Shown here in pieces: positions 1-8,983 of a DNA stretch of 64,000 nucleotides. The notes under the pieces were generated by a model. That model was not told where the DNA came from and did not search any database. It saw only the letters and a program-made list of their open reading frames with translations. Position 1 is the stretch's first letter; each line of letters begins with the position of its first letter. The position numbers and the translations under genes were made by a program. Origin of the DNA: Sinorhizobium numidicum (lineage in GTDB: Bacteria; Pseudomonadota; Alphaproteobacteria; Rhizobiales; Rhizobiaceae); NCBI RefSeq assembly GCF_029892045.1, contig NZ_CP120369.1:62001-126000 (forward strand), given 5' to 3'.

Positions 1-1
1 T

Positions 2-1321
2 CTCAACGTCGTGACACGCGCGACCGGCTATATTCACCCCAAGGCGGCCGAGGATGGGATCCGCCGGGCGGTTGGTTTCTCGCGATCGCGCGTGCGCGAC
101 GGCAAGGGCAATGACCTGACCGCGCAGCAATATGCCGATTGGTGCGGCACGGTCGATGCCCAGCTCGACGCCGCCGCCCGGACAGCATCGATCTTCACCC
201 GCTTCGCCGTTCCCGACACGGTTCCTGCGGACACGACGCCGCTCAACATTCTCGTCGACATGGTCGAGATGGCCGATCAGTTCGTCGCCAAGGGGCAGAC
301 CGCGGCGGTCAGGATCGAGGATCTGTGTGTCGCGGTCGAGGAGGACACCGACCCCAAGGTGCCGGCGCTGTTCCGCTTCCTCCTGCATGTCGATGGAGAG
401 GAGCATCCGGTCTGGATCGACTGGAACGCCAAGAAGGCAAAATATTGGCTGGTGTCGCCTGGCCTTAGCCGGATCAAGACCAAGGACAATCCGAAGATCT
501 CGCTAACCCGTCGCTTGAACCAGCTGCAGCCTTTCCGGATCATCACCCGCGATCTCGCCCACACCTATGTCGGCGGCGATTTTTACCGGCTCGACCTGGA
601 TCTCACCGACCCAAAGGGTGCCGCGAGTCTGGTGCTCGATCTGATCACCGCAATCCCCGGTCTCGGCGCGGTGACGTCGGAAAAGGGTGTGCTGGTCGAC
701 GGCCATGTCGATTATTGGGCTGACGGCTCGCTGTTTGAGTTTCTCGATAAGGCACTCAGGCCCGACCGTGGCCCGGCGCTGTTCGGGCGGAGTTTTCCTG
801 ATCTGGTGTGCGACGATCTTCAGGACGAGGTCGGCGACTTCCTCGGTCTAGATGAGACATCGGCTAGTCCGGCGGCGGTGGCCGTCGCAGGCAAATGGAA
901 AAGCGGCAATCCCGGCGTGTCGGCGTCAGCCTTCTACGACGTCTGCGCGCAGGGACTCAAAAATCTCGCTTATATGAAAAGCGACGGGGTCGTTCTGCCG
1001 GGCACCCAGACGCGGTTCGATGGTCGTTGGCGGCTGTCAAAGCGCAATTCGCCCATTACCCAGACGGTCGATCGCAAACGGCATGGCCGCGGATCGAAGG
1101 CCTTCCGCGGCACCTTCCAGCGTCTGCGCGCCGCCCCGACGACCGACCGGGCGATCTGGCTGGTCTGTTCGGGCGGCATGCTGTCTCTCGCCAAGCTCAA
1201 GGCCGAGTTCGCTAAACCCCAGCCCGAGCCGCACGTTCTCCAATTCTATCACCTGGTACTCTCGACATATTCGGCGTGCCAGTCGGTCGGGGTTCAACTC
1301 CGGATCTTCTGCGCTGAATAG
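2..1321 (+). CDS. C-terminal part of a large uncharacterised protein (5' end outside window)
   Basis: The reading frame is open from the first codon of the window (positions 2-4) and ends with a stop at 1319-1321. The visible product is therefore about 439 residues of a longer protein. A GTG at 11 could be a start, but no ribosome site precedes it and the frame continues upstream. I recognise no catalytic motif. The C-terminal 40 residues are hydrophobic and aromatic and end in a cysteine-containing tail. It sits 83 bases upstream of an AbiV-type gene, so a phage-defence or other accessory-island role is possible. That is inference from context only. Confidence 0.55.
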   Translation, partial: LNVVTRATGYIHPKAAEDGIRRAVGFSRSRVRDGKGNDLTAQQYADWCGTVDAQLDAAARTASIFTRFAVPDTVPADTTPLNILVDMVEMADQFVAKGQTAAVRIEDLCVAVEEDTDPKVPALFRFLLHVDGEEHPVWIDWNAKKAKYWLVSPGLSRIKTKDNPKISLTRRLNQLQPFRIITRDLAHTYVGGDFYRLDLDLTDPKGAASLVLDLITAIPGLGAVTSEKGVLVDGHVDYWADGSLFEFLDKALRPDRGPALFGRSFPDLVCDDLQDEVGDFLGLDETSASPAAVAVAGKWKSGNPGVSASAFYDVCAQGLKNLAYMKSDGVVLPGTQTRFDGRWRLSKRNSPITQTVDRKRHGRGSKAFRGTFQRLRAAPTTDRAIWLVCSGGMLSLAKLKAEFAKPQPEPHVLQFYHLVLSTYSACQSVGVQLRIFCAE

Positions 1322-1404
1322 CGCCCGACCCATGCCCGGGAGCGTGGAAGGCCGGCGGAGGTCGCACTGGGATGATTACGAGTATAATTTGAGGGGCTGC
1401 GGGA

Positions 1405-2124
1405 ATGAGTGGAGCTGGCGAGGCTGCAAAGAAGGATGGTCGCACGTTAACGACAGAGGATCTTGTCTATCTCGGTGGACATCAGGCTCCGATATTTCTC
1501 AATGCGATCCGGCTGCTCGATGACGCCCGAGTGCTCAGAAAGCAGAGAAGATATGCCTCCGCGACTGCTCTCGCGGTCTTAAGCATAGAGGAAGTCGGAA
1601 AGTTCGTCCTCACCCATCCGTATTTCCGATCGGAGATAACCGCTCGTAGACCGGGCGGGAGGAACGCGAAGTTCAGTCACAGGGAAAAGCAGTGGGCCGC
1701 GGCGCAGATGGTGCAGGGCTTCATGGGCATACATGAAATAGATGCCCTTATACATCTCGCCGGTTATAAACTGACACTCGTTGCCAAAGATACAGATCGG
1801 AAGCCCTCCCCATCGATGGCAGAAGTGATCTCCACCATTGAAGAGGCGGACTTGAATGACTTCTTGGTCGCCAACTCTGACTTTGGAGCGCACCTGAGAT
1901 TTCCGGTCCATCTCCTTCAAGGCAGGTATGACGACGTGAAGAAGAAGTGCTTTTATGTGGATGCTGATGGGCAGGGCGCAATAATTTCGGATCCGGACGA
2001 AATCGACAGAGAGACGTGCGACAGCGCCATGCGTACGGCCAGCAAAGCTATTTCCGCAACGAAACTACGTTTGCGAAGATACAGGTTCACCCTTTGCAAA
2101 CCTAGTGTTTCCGGCTCTTCGTGA
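1405..2124 (+). CDS. AbiV family abortive infection protein
   Basis: The product has 239 residues. Residues about 20-70 carry the AbiV-type signature: an NAIRLLDDAR segment, then an alanine-rich helix, then LSIEEVGKF (the conserved L-x-I-E-E-x-G-K). AbiV proteins are small helical proteins; lactococcal AbiV blocks phage late translation by binding a phage protein. The start ATG follows a purine-rich stretch (gaggggctgcggga). It lies just after the partial gene at 2-1321 on the same strand, and the pair may be the edge of a defence locus. The family call rests on the motif pattern; function in this host is inferred. Confidence 0.75.
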   Translation: MSGAGEAAKKDGRTLTTEDLVYLGGHQAPIFLNAIRLLDDARVLRKQRRYASATALAVLSIEEVGKFVLTHPYFRSEITARRPGGRNAKFSHREKQWAAAQMVQGFMGIHEIDALIHLAGYKLTLVAKDTDRKPSPSMAEVISTIEEADLNDFLVANSDFGAHLRFPVHLLQGRYDDVKKKCFYVDADGQGAIISDPDEIDRETCDSAMRTASKAISATKLRLRRYRFTLCKPSVSGSS

Positions 2125-2559
2125 ACAGGCTCGCATCATTGTCGGCATAGATGATCGCTAGTTCCCAGCGGCTGGCCCCGCCTCGTAGTCGCTTCATTTT
2201 GCGGCCAACTGAACGAACGGCCGGTTTCGGTTAGTGAAAAAAGCGACCTGAACGGCAAAAATGGGGTCGATAGCGGGCGTCGGCGCACCAGGGCGGCCTG
2301 TCCGCTTTCGTTTTTCCGAGCTTCAGAAGTAGCCGACTGTTCTCGGCCCCAAATCGGTCATTCGTCCAAGCCGAGCCAATGACCGCAATGTCCGCAATTC
2401 ACCCGCTCCGACTGCCAGGTTTGAGTGGCTGCTCACCTCATCCCTCTGAAGTAAGTCAACTCAAGAGGTGCATTGGCCAGATAGTCCTGCAACCGCCCCC
2501 GTAAGAAGCTTTCGACTCGGCATGGGATAGAAATCGATCAACAGTCGTGAATTCCCAAC
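2125..2559. other. intergenic stretch without recognisable gene
   Basis: No credible coding region, RNA or inverted repeat was seen. The sequence before the IS110 relic looks like decayed island DNA. Confidence 0.4.
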
Positions 2560-2944
2560 ATTCACCTTCGGATCCAGGAACCCACACTGCCGTGAGCTCG
2601 CCGGCCCTCAATAGCCGGGCGAGCGCAAGCGCATCTCGACGGTTCGTCTTCACCCTGTAGCCCGGTTTCCTTGGAATCAATGATGGAGCGACAACCACAC
2701 ATTCATGGCCAAGCGATCGGATCAGCCGGTGCAGGCCGTAACCGGTTGGGCCGGCCTCATAACAGAAATGCACGCGGTCAAACTTTGCGGCTATCTGCTG
2801 AATGATGCGGCGCGTGCTGGCATCCGATGCCTCGACCTAACCCCAGAAGCGGCTCTCTCCCTCCCGGCCGGATTCAGCGATAGCAATTCCATTCTTCAGT
2901 TTGGCGACATCGATTCCAACAAAAGCTTCTTTATACTCTACCAC
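2560..2944 (-). pseudogene. IS110-family transposase, 5' fragment with frameshift
   Basis: On the minus strand a GTG at 2944 opens a frame with the IS110 N-terminal signature FVGIDVAKLKNGIAIAESGR (RuvC-like DEDD fold, first Asp in GIDVAK). The frame breaks near 2837. The homology continues in a shifted frame as FDRVHFCYEAGPTGYGLHR and later VKTNRRDALALARLLRAGEL up to about 2570, where it stops matching. The C-terminal two thirds, including the serine-containing domain, are missing. This is an inactive remnant just upstream of the gibberellin operon promoter. Confidence 0.8.
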
Positions 2945-3277
2945 GGCTCGTCCTCCTGTGATGAGGATCGGCTCGGCCTGTCCGAGCAACCCTCGGACGA
3001 CCAGTGTAGGGCGCGCCACCGCAGCCACGAAGACGGACATACGGTCTTACGTTGATTTGATGGTGACACGGGCAGGAACGAAACCATCCAGCTGCAGGAT
3101 GTTCGGCACACTTGCGCCGCAAGTTTCACGATCTGCATATCAGCGCGTCTCGCAGGCTGCCACGGACACGGTCACGAAATGATCGAGTTGTGGAAGGTGG
3201 AGGATGGCCGCACTCCTGTACCGTTACACTCCTGTACCGTTAGACTCTGTCTTAAAGCCACCCGGAAGCGACAAGCG
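2945..3277. other. intergenic region upstream of the GA operon promoter
   Basis: No gene is supported here. It separates the IS110 relic from the NifA binding sites. A short repeat of the phrase ctcctgtaccgtta occurs at about 3214-3242. Confidence 0.4.
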
Positions 3278-3293
3278 TGTCGTGGTTGCGACA
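3278..3293 (+). promoter_or_regulatory. NifA upstream activator sequence 1
   Basis: TGT-N10-ACA matches exactly (tgt at 3278-3280, aca at 3291-3293). It lies about 87 bases upstream of the sigma54 -24 element at 3380. This is the classical NifA binding motif. The second identical-type site lies 22 bases downstream, two helical turns, on the same face of the helix. Confidence 0.85.
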
Positions 3294-3299
3294 CTAGGG

Positions 3300-3315
3300 T
3301 GTCATTTACCCGACA
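3300..3315 (+). promoter_or_regulatory. NifA upstream activator sequence 2
   Basis: A second exact TGT-N10-ACA (tgt at 3300-3302, aca at 3313-3315), 65 bases upstream of the -24 element. Two perfect sites in tandem with a perfect -24/-12 promoter make NifA control of the gibberellin operon very likely. Confidence 0.85.
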
Positions 3316-3379
3316 CGGCCTCCCGCTGCACCCAAACAACCCCGTTGAAGTATAGGGGTTCTATTCAAATGTATCTGAC

Positions 3380-3396
3380 TGGCACAGCTCTTGCTT
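3380..3396 (+). promoter_or_regulatory. sigma54 (-24/-12) promoter of the gibberellin operon
   Basis: The sequence TGGCACagctcTTGCTT matches the RpoN consensus TGGCAC-N5-TTGC without a mismatch. Transcription should start around 3406, about 350 bases before the cyp112 start. No other promoter of comparable quality was seen before cyp112. Confidence 0.9.
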
Positions 3397-3466
3397 AGAA
3401 GAGAGGGCGAAGCGGTTAGTTTCAACCGCTTCGGCTACGTTTATCGAGGCTTCGAAGGGGCAAACC

Positions 3467-3529
3467 ATGCACGGTGCATTTCTGAACAGCTTGATGATGA
3501 CGATCGTCTGGCGAGGGTGCCCACCATGA
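3467..3529 (+). CDS. possible 20-residue leader peptide
   Basis: An ATG at 3467 follows a good ribosome site (gaagggg, 3455-3461) and encodes 20 residues (MHGAFLNSLMMTIVWRGCPP). Its stop overlaps the next ATG as ATGA at 3526-3529. The arrangement suggests translational coupling into the following remnant frame. It may be the mutated 5' end of the lost first gene of the operon. No homology is claimed. Confidence 0.3.
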   Translation: MHGAFLNSLMMTIVWRGCPP

Positions 3530-3741
3530 CGGCTTTCGCCCAGCCCCAGATGACCACCGTCGTCAAGGCGATCGATTCCAACCCCAACATGCCTCCCGAG
3601 GATGCCGCCGACCCTCGCGCTTGTCTGGAAAAGATCGATCTGGCGCTGACCATCGCCGCGGAGGACGTCGTCTACATGCCGTCTTACGTCATTCGCTGCC
3701 CGCAGCGCCTGCCGGTCACCTTCCGCCCTTCCATCGCTTAG
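3526..3741 (+). pseudogene. remnant of a cytochrome P450 at the operon head (probable cyp115 tail)
   Basis: This 71-codon frame has a C-terminal third of the form IAAEDVVYMPSYVIRCPQRL followed by PVTF. That is the usual P450 C-terminus (a beta strand ending in R-x-x-x-x-LPV-x-F). No heme-cysteine loop or other P450 element remains, so only the extreme 3' end survives, roughly 3634-3741. In complete bacterial GA operons cyp115, the GA 3-oxidase that turns GA9 into bioactive GA4, precedes cyp112, and rhizobial operons often keep only a fragment. Assigning this tail to cyp115 is inference from position plus the C-terminal pattern. Confidence 0.6.
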
Positions 3742-3757
3742 AGAGTGAAGTACCACC

Positions 3758-4960
3758 ATGTCCGAACACCCCTTGCCGACACTGCCGATGTGGCGCGTCG
3801 ATCACATTGAACCCTCGCCCGAGATGTTGGCGCTATGCGCCAACGGTCCGATCCACCGCGTGCGCTTCCCGTCCGGGCACGAAGGTTGGTGGGTGACAGG
3901 CTACGACGAGGCCAAAGCGGTGCTGTCCGACGCGGCGTTCCGGCCCGCGGGAATGCCGCCGGCAGCATTCACCCCGGATTCGGTGATTCTTGGTTCGCCG
4001 GGGTGGCTGGTCTCGCACGAGGGGGGCGAGCATGCCCGGTTACGCACGATCGTGGCGCCGGTCTTCAGCAACGGCAGGGTGAAGCTGCTCGCGCAGCAGG
4101 TCGAGGCGATCGCCGCGCAGTTGTTCGAGACGCTGGCGGCCCAGCCCCAGCCCGCCGACCTGCGGCGCCACCTCTCCTTTCCGCTTCCGGCCATGGTCAT
4201 CAGCGCGCTGATGGGCGTGCTCTACGAGGATCACGCCTTTTTTGCCGGGCTGTCCGACGAGGTGATGACGCACCAGCATGAAAGCGGTCCGCGCAGCGCC
4301 TCGCGCCTGGCCTGGGAAGAACTGCGCGCCTACATTCGCGGCAAGATGCGGGACAAGCGCCAGGATCCGGGCGACAACCTGCTGACGGATCTGCTCGCGG
4401 CGGTCGACCAGGGCAAGGCGACCGAGGAAGAGGCGATCGGCCTGGCGGCGGGCATGCTGGTGGCGGGGCACGAGAGCACCGTCGCGCAGATCGAATTCGG
4501 CCTGCTGGCCATGTTCCGCCATCCGCAACAGCGCGAACGCCTGGTCGCCGATACATCCCTGGTGGACAAGGCGGTGGAGGAAATCCTGCGCATGTACCCG
4601 CCGGGCGCGGGCTGGGACGGCGTCATGCGCTATCCGAGGACCGACGTGACCATCGCGGGCGTGCATATTCCCGCGGAGAGCAAGGTGCTGGTCGGCCTGC
4701 CGGCGACGTCGTTCGATCCGCGCCATTTCGACGACCCGGAAATCTTCGACATCGGACGCGATGAAAAGCCGCACCTGGCGTTCTCCTACGGGCCGCACTA
4801 CTGCATCGGCGTGGAGCTGGCCAGGCTGGAACTCAAGGTGGTGTTCGGTTCGATCTTCCAGCGCTTTCCCGCGCTGCGCCTGGCCGTGGCGCCCGAAGAA
4901 CTGAAGTTGCGCAAGGAGATCATCACTGGCGGGTTCGAGGAGTTCCCGGTGCTCTGGTGA
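3758..4960 (+). CDS. cyp112: cytochrome P450 CYP112, GA12 to GA9 C20-oxidase
   Basis: The 400-residue soluble bacterial P450 has an I-helix oxygen-activation motif AGHEST (about residue 237), an E-x-x-R in EEILR (about 273) and a heme loop [10 protein letters not shown] with the thiolate ligand at Cys349. In bacterial gibberellin synthesis CYP112 oxidises and removes C20, converting GA12 through GA15 and GA24 to GA9. It is the first intact gene of the operon, starting 16 bases after the cyp115 remnant stop, with ribosome site gagagtgaag. The assignment to CYP112 rather than another P450 relies on operon position and family resemblance. Confidence 0.9.
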   Translation: MSEHPLPTLPMWRVDHIEPSPEMLALCANGPIHRVRFPSGHEGWWVTGYDEAKAVLSDAAFRPAGMPPAAFTPDSVILGSPGWLVSHEGGEHARLRTIVAPVFSNGRVKLLAQQVEAIAAQLFETLAAQPQPADLRRHLSFPLPAMVISALMGVLYEDHAFFAGLSDEVMTHQHESGPRSASRLAWEELRAYIRGKMRDKRQDPGDNLLTDLLAAVDQGKATEEEAIGLAAGMLVAGHESTVAQIEFGLLAMFRHPQQRERLVADTSLVDKAVEEILRMYPPGAGWDGVMRYPRTDVTIAGVHIPAESKVLVGLPATSFDPRHFDDPEIFDIGRDEKPHLAFSYGPHYCIGVELARLELKVVFGSIFQRFPALRLAVAPEELKLRKEIITGGFEEFPVLW

Positions 4961-5054
4961 TGCGCGGACGCCGCCGGGAATCGCGATCTTCTGCGCAATT
5001 TACCGGCGCGCTTGGCGCGCGCCGGTCAGATCAGCCAGCCAACAGGTAACCAAG

Positions 5055-6344
5055 ATGGACGTGCTAGAAACCACGGCAGCATGCCGGGACGCCTTCGCCG
5101 AACTGGCCTCGCCAGCGTGCATCCACGACCCGTATCCGTTCATGCGGTGGTTGCGCGAGCACGATCCGGTGCATCGCGCGGCATCGGGCCTCTTTCTGTT
5201 GAGCCGCCACGCCGACATCTACTGGGCGCTCAAGGCCACGGGCGATGCGTTTCGGGGACCGGCGCCAGGCGAACTGGCCCGCTATTTCCCGCGTGCGGCG
5301 ACCAGCCTGTCGCTCAATCTGCTGGCGTCCACGCTAGCGATGAAGGACCCACCGACGCATACGCGTCTGCGCCGGCTGATCTCGCGCGACTTCACCATGC
5401 GCCGGATCGACAACCTGCGGCCGAGCATCGCCCGCATCGTCGCAGCGCGCCTGGACGGCATGGCGCCCGCGCTGGAGCGCGGGGAGGCGGTGGACCTGCA
5501 TCGGGAATTCGCGCTGGCCTTGCCCATGTTGGTCTTCGCCGAACTGTTCGGCATGCCCCAGGACGACATGTTCGGGCTCGCCGCCGGCATCGGCGCTATT
5601 CTGGAAGGCCTGAGCCCGCACGCCAGCGATCCCCAGCTCGCCATGGCGGACGCGGCCAGCGCCAGGGTGCAGGCCTACTTCGGCGACCTCATACAACGCA
5701 AGCGCACCGATCCCCGCCACGACATCGTGTCGATGCTGGTCGGCGCACACGACGACGATGCCGACACGCTGTCGGATGCGGAGTTGATCAGTATGCTCTG
5801 GGGCATGCTGCTGGGGGGCTTCGCCACCACTGCTGCGACCATCGACCATGCGGTCCTGGCGATGCTGGCGTATCCCGAACAGCGGCACTGGCTGCAGGGA
5901 GATGCCGTGGGGGTGGAGGCATTCGTCGAAGAAGTCCTGCGCTGCGACGCGCCCGCCATGTTCAGCTCCATTCCACGTATCGCCCAGCGCGACATCGAAC
6001 TGGGCGGCGTGGTGATCCCGAAGAACGCGGACGTGCGCGTGCTGATCGCGGCCGGCAATCGCGACCCGAACGCCTTCGCCGATCCCGACCACTTCGATCC
6101 CGCGCGGTTCTACGGCACCAGTCCTGGCATGTCGACCGACGGGAAGATCATGCTGAGCTTCGGCCACGGCATCCACTTCTGCCTCGGTGCGCAATTGGCC
6201 CGGGTGCAGTTGGTCGAGAGCCTGCCGCGGATCCAGGCGCGCTTCCCCACGCTGGCATTGGCCGAGCAGCCGACCCGGGAGCCCTCCGCGTTCCTTAGGA
6301 CGTTCCGCGCGCTGCCGGTGCAGCTGCATGCGCAAGGGGGCTGA
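5055..6344 (+). CDS. cyp114: cytochrome P450 CYP114, ent-kaurenoic acid oxidase
   Basis: The 429-residue P450 has I-helix GGFATT, where the usual acidic residue is replaced, an E-x-x-R in EEVLR, and heme loop [10 protein letters not shown] with Cys376 as ligand. CYP114 carries ent-kaurenoic acid through ring contraction to GA12-aldehyde and works with the operon-encoded ferredoxin, which follows with one intervening base. The gap from cyp112 is 94 bases of GC-rich sequence with a palindromic gcgcgc stretch. The gene is intact over the normal length. Confidence 0.9.
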   Translation: MDVLETTAACRDAFAELASPACIHDPYPFMRWLREHDPVHRAASGLFLLSRHADIYWALKATGDAFRGPAPGELARYFPRAATSLSLNLLASTLAMKDPPTHTRLRRLISRDFTMRRIDNLRPSIARIVAARLDGMAPALERGEAVDLHREFALALPMLVFAELFGMPQDDMFGLAAGIGAILEGLSPHASDPQLAMADAASARVQAYFGDLIQRKRTDPRHDIVSMLVGAHDDDADTLSDAELISMLWGMLLGGFATTAATIDHAVLAMLAYPEQRHWLQGDAVGVEAFVEEVLRCDAPAMFSSIPRIAQRDIELGGVVIPKNADVRVLIAAGNRDPNAFADPDHFDPARFYGTSPGMSTDGKIMLSFGHGIHFCLGAQLARVQLVESLPRIQARFPTLALAEQPTREPSAFLRTFRALPVQLHAQGG

Positions 6345-6345
6345 G

Positions 6346-6654
6346 ATGCGCGTCATGGTCGACCAGGATCTGTGCGGAACCACCGGGCAGTGCGTGCTGA
6401 CGCTGCCAGGCACCTTTCGCCAGCGCGGACCGGACGGCGTGGCCGAAGTGTGCGTGGCGACGGTCCCGCAGGCGCTGCACGCCGCCGTGCGGCTCGCGGC
6501 CAGCCAGTGCCCGGTCGCCGCCATTCGGGTCATCGAAAGCGGCGCTGGCGATGACGAGCGCGGCAGCGCCGACCCTGCGCCTTCTCCGGCGGAGGCCGAG
6601 CGGCATGCCGCGAAAGACCAACGCAATCCAGGAGGACACGATGGGACGGTTTGA
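6346..6654 (+). CDS. fd: 3Fe-4S ferredoxin of the gibberellin operon
   Basis: The 102-residue protein has three cluster cysteines in the single 3Fe-4S pattern: Cys10-x5-Cys16 (CGTTGQC) and Cys55-Pro (QCP). It is the electron donor for CYP114 and probably for the other P450s. The C-terminal 35 residues are an acidic and basic tail beyond the ferredoxin fold. The ATG lies one base after the cyp114 stop, and its end overlaps the SDR start by 14 bases, so the three genes are translationally linked. Confidence 0.9.
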   Translation: MRVMVDQDLCGTTGQCVLTLPGTFRQRGPDGVAEVCVATVPQALHAAVRLAASQCPVAAIRVIESGAGDDERGSADPAPSPAEAERHAAKDQRNPGGHDGTV

Positions 6655-7486
6655 AGGCAAGGTGGCCGTGGTGACCGGCGCCGGCGCCGGCATCGGCAAG
6701 GCGTGCGCCCTCGCCATCGCGCGCGAGGGCGGCAGAGTGGTGGTGGCCGACATTGATGGCTCGGCTGCCATCGCCTGCACTGCGCAGATCGCGGCCGAAG
6801 CGGGCCACGCGCTGGCCCTGGCCATGGACATCGCCGATGCGCAGGCGGTGGCAGCGCTGTTCGAGACGGCGGAGCGGCACTTCGGTGGGGTCGACCTGCT
6901 GGTGAACAACGCGAGCGCCATGCATCTGACCCCGCGCGACCGCGCGATCCTCGAGCTGGACCTGGCGGTCTGGGATCAGACCATGGCGACCAATCTGCGT
7001 GGCACGCTGCTCTGCTGCCGGCAGGCGATCCCACGGATGATCGCCCGCGGCGGTGGCGCGATCGTCAACATGTCGTCGTGCCAGGGGCTCAGCGGTGACA
7101 CCGCGCTGACGTCCTACGCCGCGTCGAAGGCGGCTATGAACATGCTGTCGGCCTCGCTCGCCACGCAGTACGGTCATGCGCAGATCCGCTGCAACGCGGT
7201 TGCGCCTGGTCTCATCATGACCGAGCGTCTCCTCGCCAAGCTGGACGAGTGCATGCAACGGCATCTGCGCCGGCACCAGCTCCTGCCGCGCGCCGGCCGC
7301 CCCGAGGACGTGGCCGCGCTGGTGGCGTTCCTGCTCTCCGACGATGCTGCGTTCATCACCGGCCAGGTCGTGTGCATCGACGGCGGCATGCTGGCGCATG
7401 TGCCGACGTACGCCGACGGTGGCAACAGCCGCGCCGCGCGGCCTGCCGGTGACACCGCCGAAGCGGCCGTGGCGCCGCGCTGCTGA
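6641..7486 (+). CDS. sdr: short-chain dehydrogenase/reductase, GA12-aldehyde oxidation
   Basis: The 281-residue classical SDR has the cofactor motif TGAGAGIG near residue 13-20, a NNAS motif, and the catalytic pair in SYAASK (Tyr159, Lys163). In the GA pathway the SDR oxidises GA12-aldehyde to GA12. I chose the ATG at 6641 because a strong ribosome site (aggagg, about 6630) precedes it; a longer in-frame start at 6551 lies inside the ferredoxin gene and would add no SDR sequence. The stop overlaps the cyp117 ATG (tgATGg). Confidence 0.9.
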   Translation: MGRFEGKVAVVTGAGAGIGKACALAIAREGGRVVVADIDGSAAIACTAQIAAEAGHALALAMDIADAQAVAALFETAERHFGGVDLLVNNASAMHLTPRDRAILELDLAVWDQTMATNLRGTLLCCRQAIPRMIARGGGAIVNMSSCQGLSGDTALTSYAASKAAMNMLSASLATQYGHAQIRCNAVAPGLIMTERLLAKLDECMQRHLRRHQLLPRAGRPEDVAALVAFLLSDDAAFITGQVVCIDGGMLAHVPTYADGGNSRAARPAGDTAEAAVAPRC

Positions 7487-8838
7487 TGGAGCTGATGGAC
7501 ATGCTGCTCAACCCGCTGAACCGTCGGCACCGGCTGCGGCACGACATCCCAGTCGTGCCCGGCGCTTTCCCCCTGGTCGGGCATTTTCCCGCCATCGTCT
7601 GCGACCTGCCGCGCCTGCTGCGGCGCGCGGAACGAACGCTGGGCAGCCACTTCTGGCTGGATTTCGGCCCTGCCGGACACCTGATGACCTGCGTGGATCC
7701 GGATGCGTTCGCACTGCTCCGGCACAAGGACGTGTCCTCGACGCTGATCGAAGAGATCGCGCCCGAATTGCTTGGCGGAACGTTGGTCGCCCAGGACGGC
7801 GGCGCGCACCGGCAGGCGCGCGATGCGATCAAGGCGGCGTTCCTGCCCAAGGGGCTGACCCAGGCCGGCATCGGCGACCTGTTCGCACCGGTCATCCGGG
7901 CGCGGGTGCAGGCGTGGCGCGACCGCGGCGACGTAACCATCCTGCGCGAAACCGGCGACCTGATGCTCAAGCTCATCTTCAGCCTCATGGGAATCCCCGC
8001 GCAGGACCTGCCGGGATGGCATCGCAAGTACCGGCAACTGCTGCAGTTGATCGTCGCGCCCCCGATCGACCTGCCCGGACTGCCCTTGCGGCGCGGCCGC
8101 GCCGCCCGCGACTGGATCGACGCGCAGTTGCGCCAGTTCGTCCGCGACGCGCGCGCGCATGGCGCGCGCACCGGGTTGATCAACGACATGGTGAGCACCT
8201 TCGATCGCAGCGACGATGCGCTCTCCGATGACGTCCTGGTCGCCAATATCCGCTTGCTGCTGCTTGGCGGTCACGAGACCACCGCCTCGACGATGGCCTG
8301 GATGGTGATCGAGCTGGCGCGGCAGCCTGTGCTGTGGGACGCCCTGGTCGAAGAGGCGCAACGCGTGGGCGCGGTGCCGACCCGGCACGCGGACCTGGCG
8401 CAGTGTCCGGTCGCCGAGGCGCTGTTCCGCGAGACGCTGCGCCTGCATCCGCCGGTCACGCTCCTGCCGCGTCGCGCGCTGCAGGACTTGCAACTCGGCC
8501 AACGGCGCATTCCCGCGGGCACGCATCTGTGCATCCCGCTGCTGCATTTCTCGACCTCGGCGCTGCTGCACGAGGCACCTGATCAGTTTCGCCTGGAGCG
8601 GTGGCTGCAACGCACGGAGCCGACCCGGCCGGTGGACATGCTGCAGTTCGGTACCGGCCCACACGTCTGCATCGGCTACCACCTGGCATGGCTGGAACTG
8701 GTGCAGTTCTGCATCGCCTTGGCGCTGACCATGCACGAGGCAGGGGTGCGGCCGCGGTTGCTGAGCAGCGTCGAAAAAGGCCGGCGCTATTACCCGACCG
8801 CACATCCGTCCATGACAATTCGCATCGGATTCTCATGA
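7486..8838 (+). CDS. cyp117: cytochrome P450 CYP117, ent-kaurene oxidase
   Basis: The 450-residue P450 has I-helix GGHETT, an E-x-x-R in FRETLR, and heme loop FGTGPHVCIG with Cys395. CYP117 oxidises ent-kaurene to ent-kaurenoic acid, the first oxidative step of the pathway. It begins on the last base of the sdr stop codon. Length and motifs are intact. A gap of 145 bases without a gene follows before ggps. Confidence 0.9.
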   Translation: MELMDMLLNPLNRRHRLRHDIPVVPGAFPLVGHFPAIVCDLPRLLRRAERTLGSHFWLDFGPAGHLMTCVDPDAFALLRHKDVSSTLIEEIAPELLGGTLVAQDGGAHRQARDAIKAAFLPKGLTQAGIGDLFAPVIRARVQAWRDRGDVTILRETGDLMLKLIFSLMGIPAQDLPGWHRKYRQLLQLIVAPPIDLPGLPLRRGRAARDWIDAQLRQFVRDARAHGARTGLINDMVSTFDRSDDALSDDVLVANIRLLLLGGHETTASTMAWMVIELARQPVLWDALVEEAQRVGAVPTRHADLAQCPVAEALFRETLRLHPPVTLLPRRALQDLQLGQRRIPAGTHLCIPLLHFSTSALLHEAPDQFRLERWLQRTEPTRPVDMLQFGTGPHVCIGYHLAWLELVQFCIALALTMHEAGVRPRLLSSVEKGRRYYPTAHPSMTIRIGFS

Positions 8839-8983
8839 GCTGGCATCGCATGCCCCCTGTGGCGAGGCAGCGGCGCCGGTGGCGCGCGGCATCGCTGGAC
8901 TCGGCGCGCGCGCTCGGTGCGACGCCGGCAACACCGCGGCGGCTCGCCGCTCGCCGTGGCCGTCTCCTTTCAGGTACAAGGAC

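Noticed and set aside
5334..7034. Long minus-strand open frame opposite cyp114-sdr
   Set aside because: High GC content creates long antisense frames; its composition is Arg/Ala/His-rich with no family pattern, and the plus strand has complete P450, ferredoxin and SDR genes.
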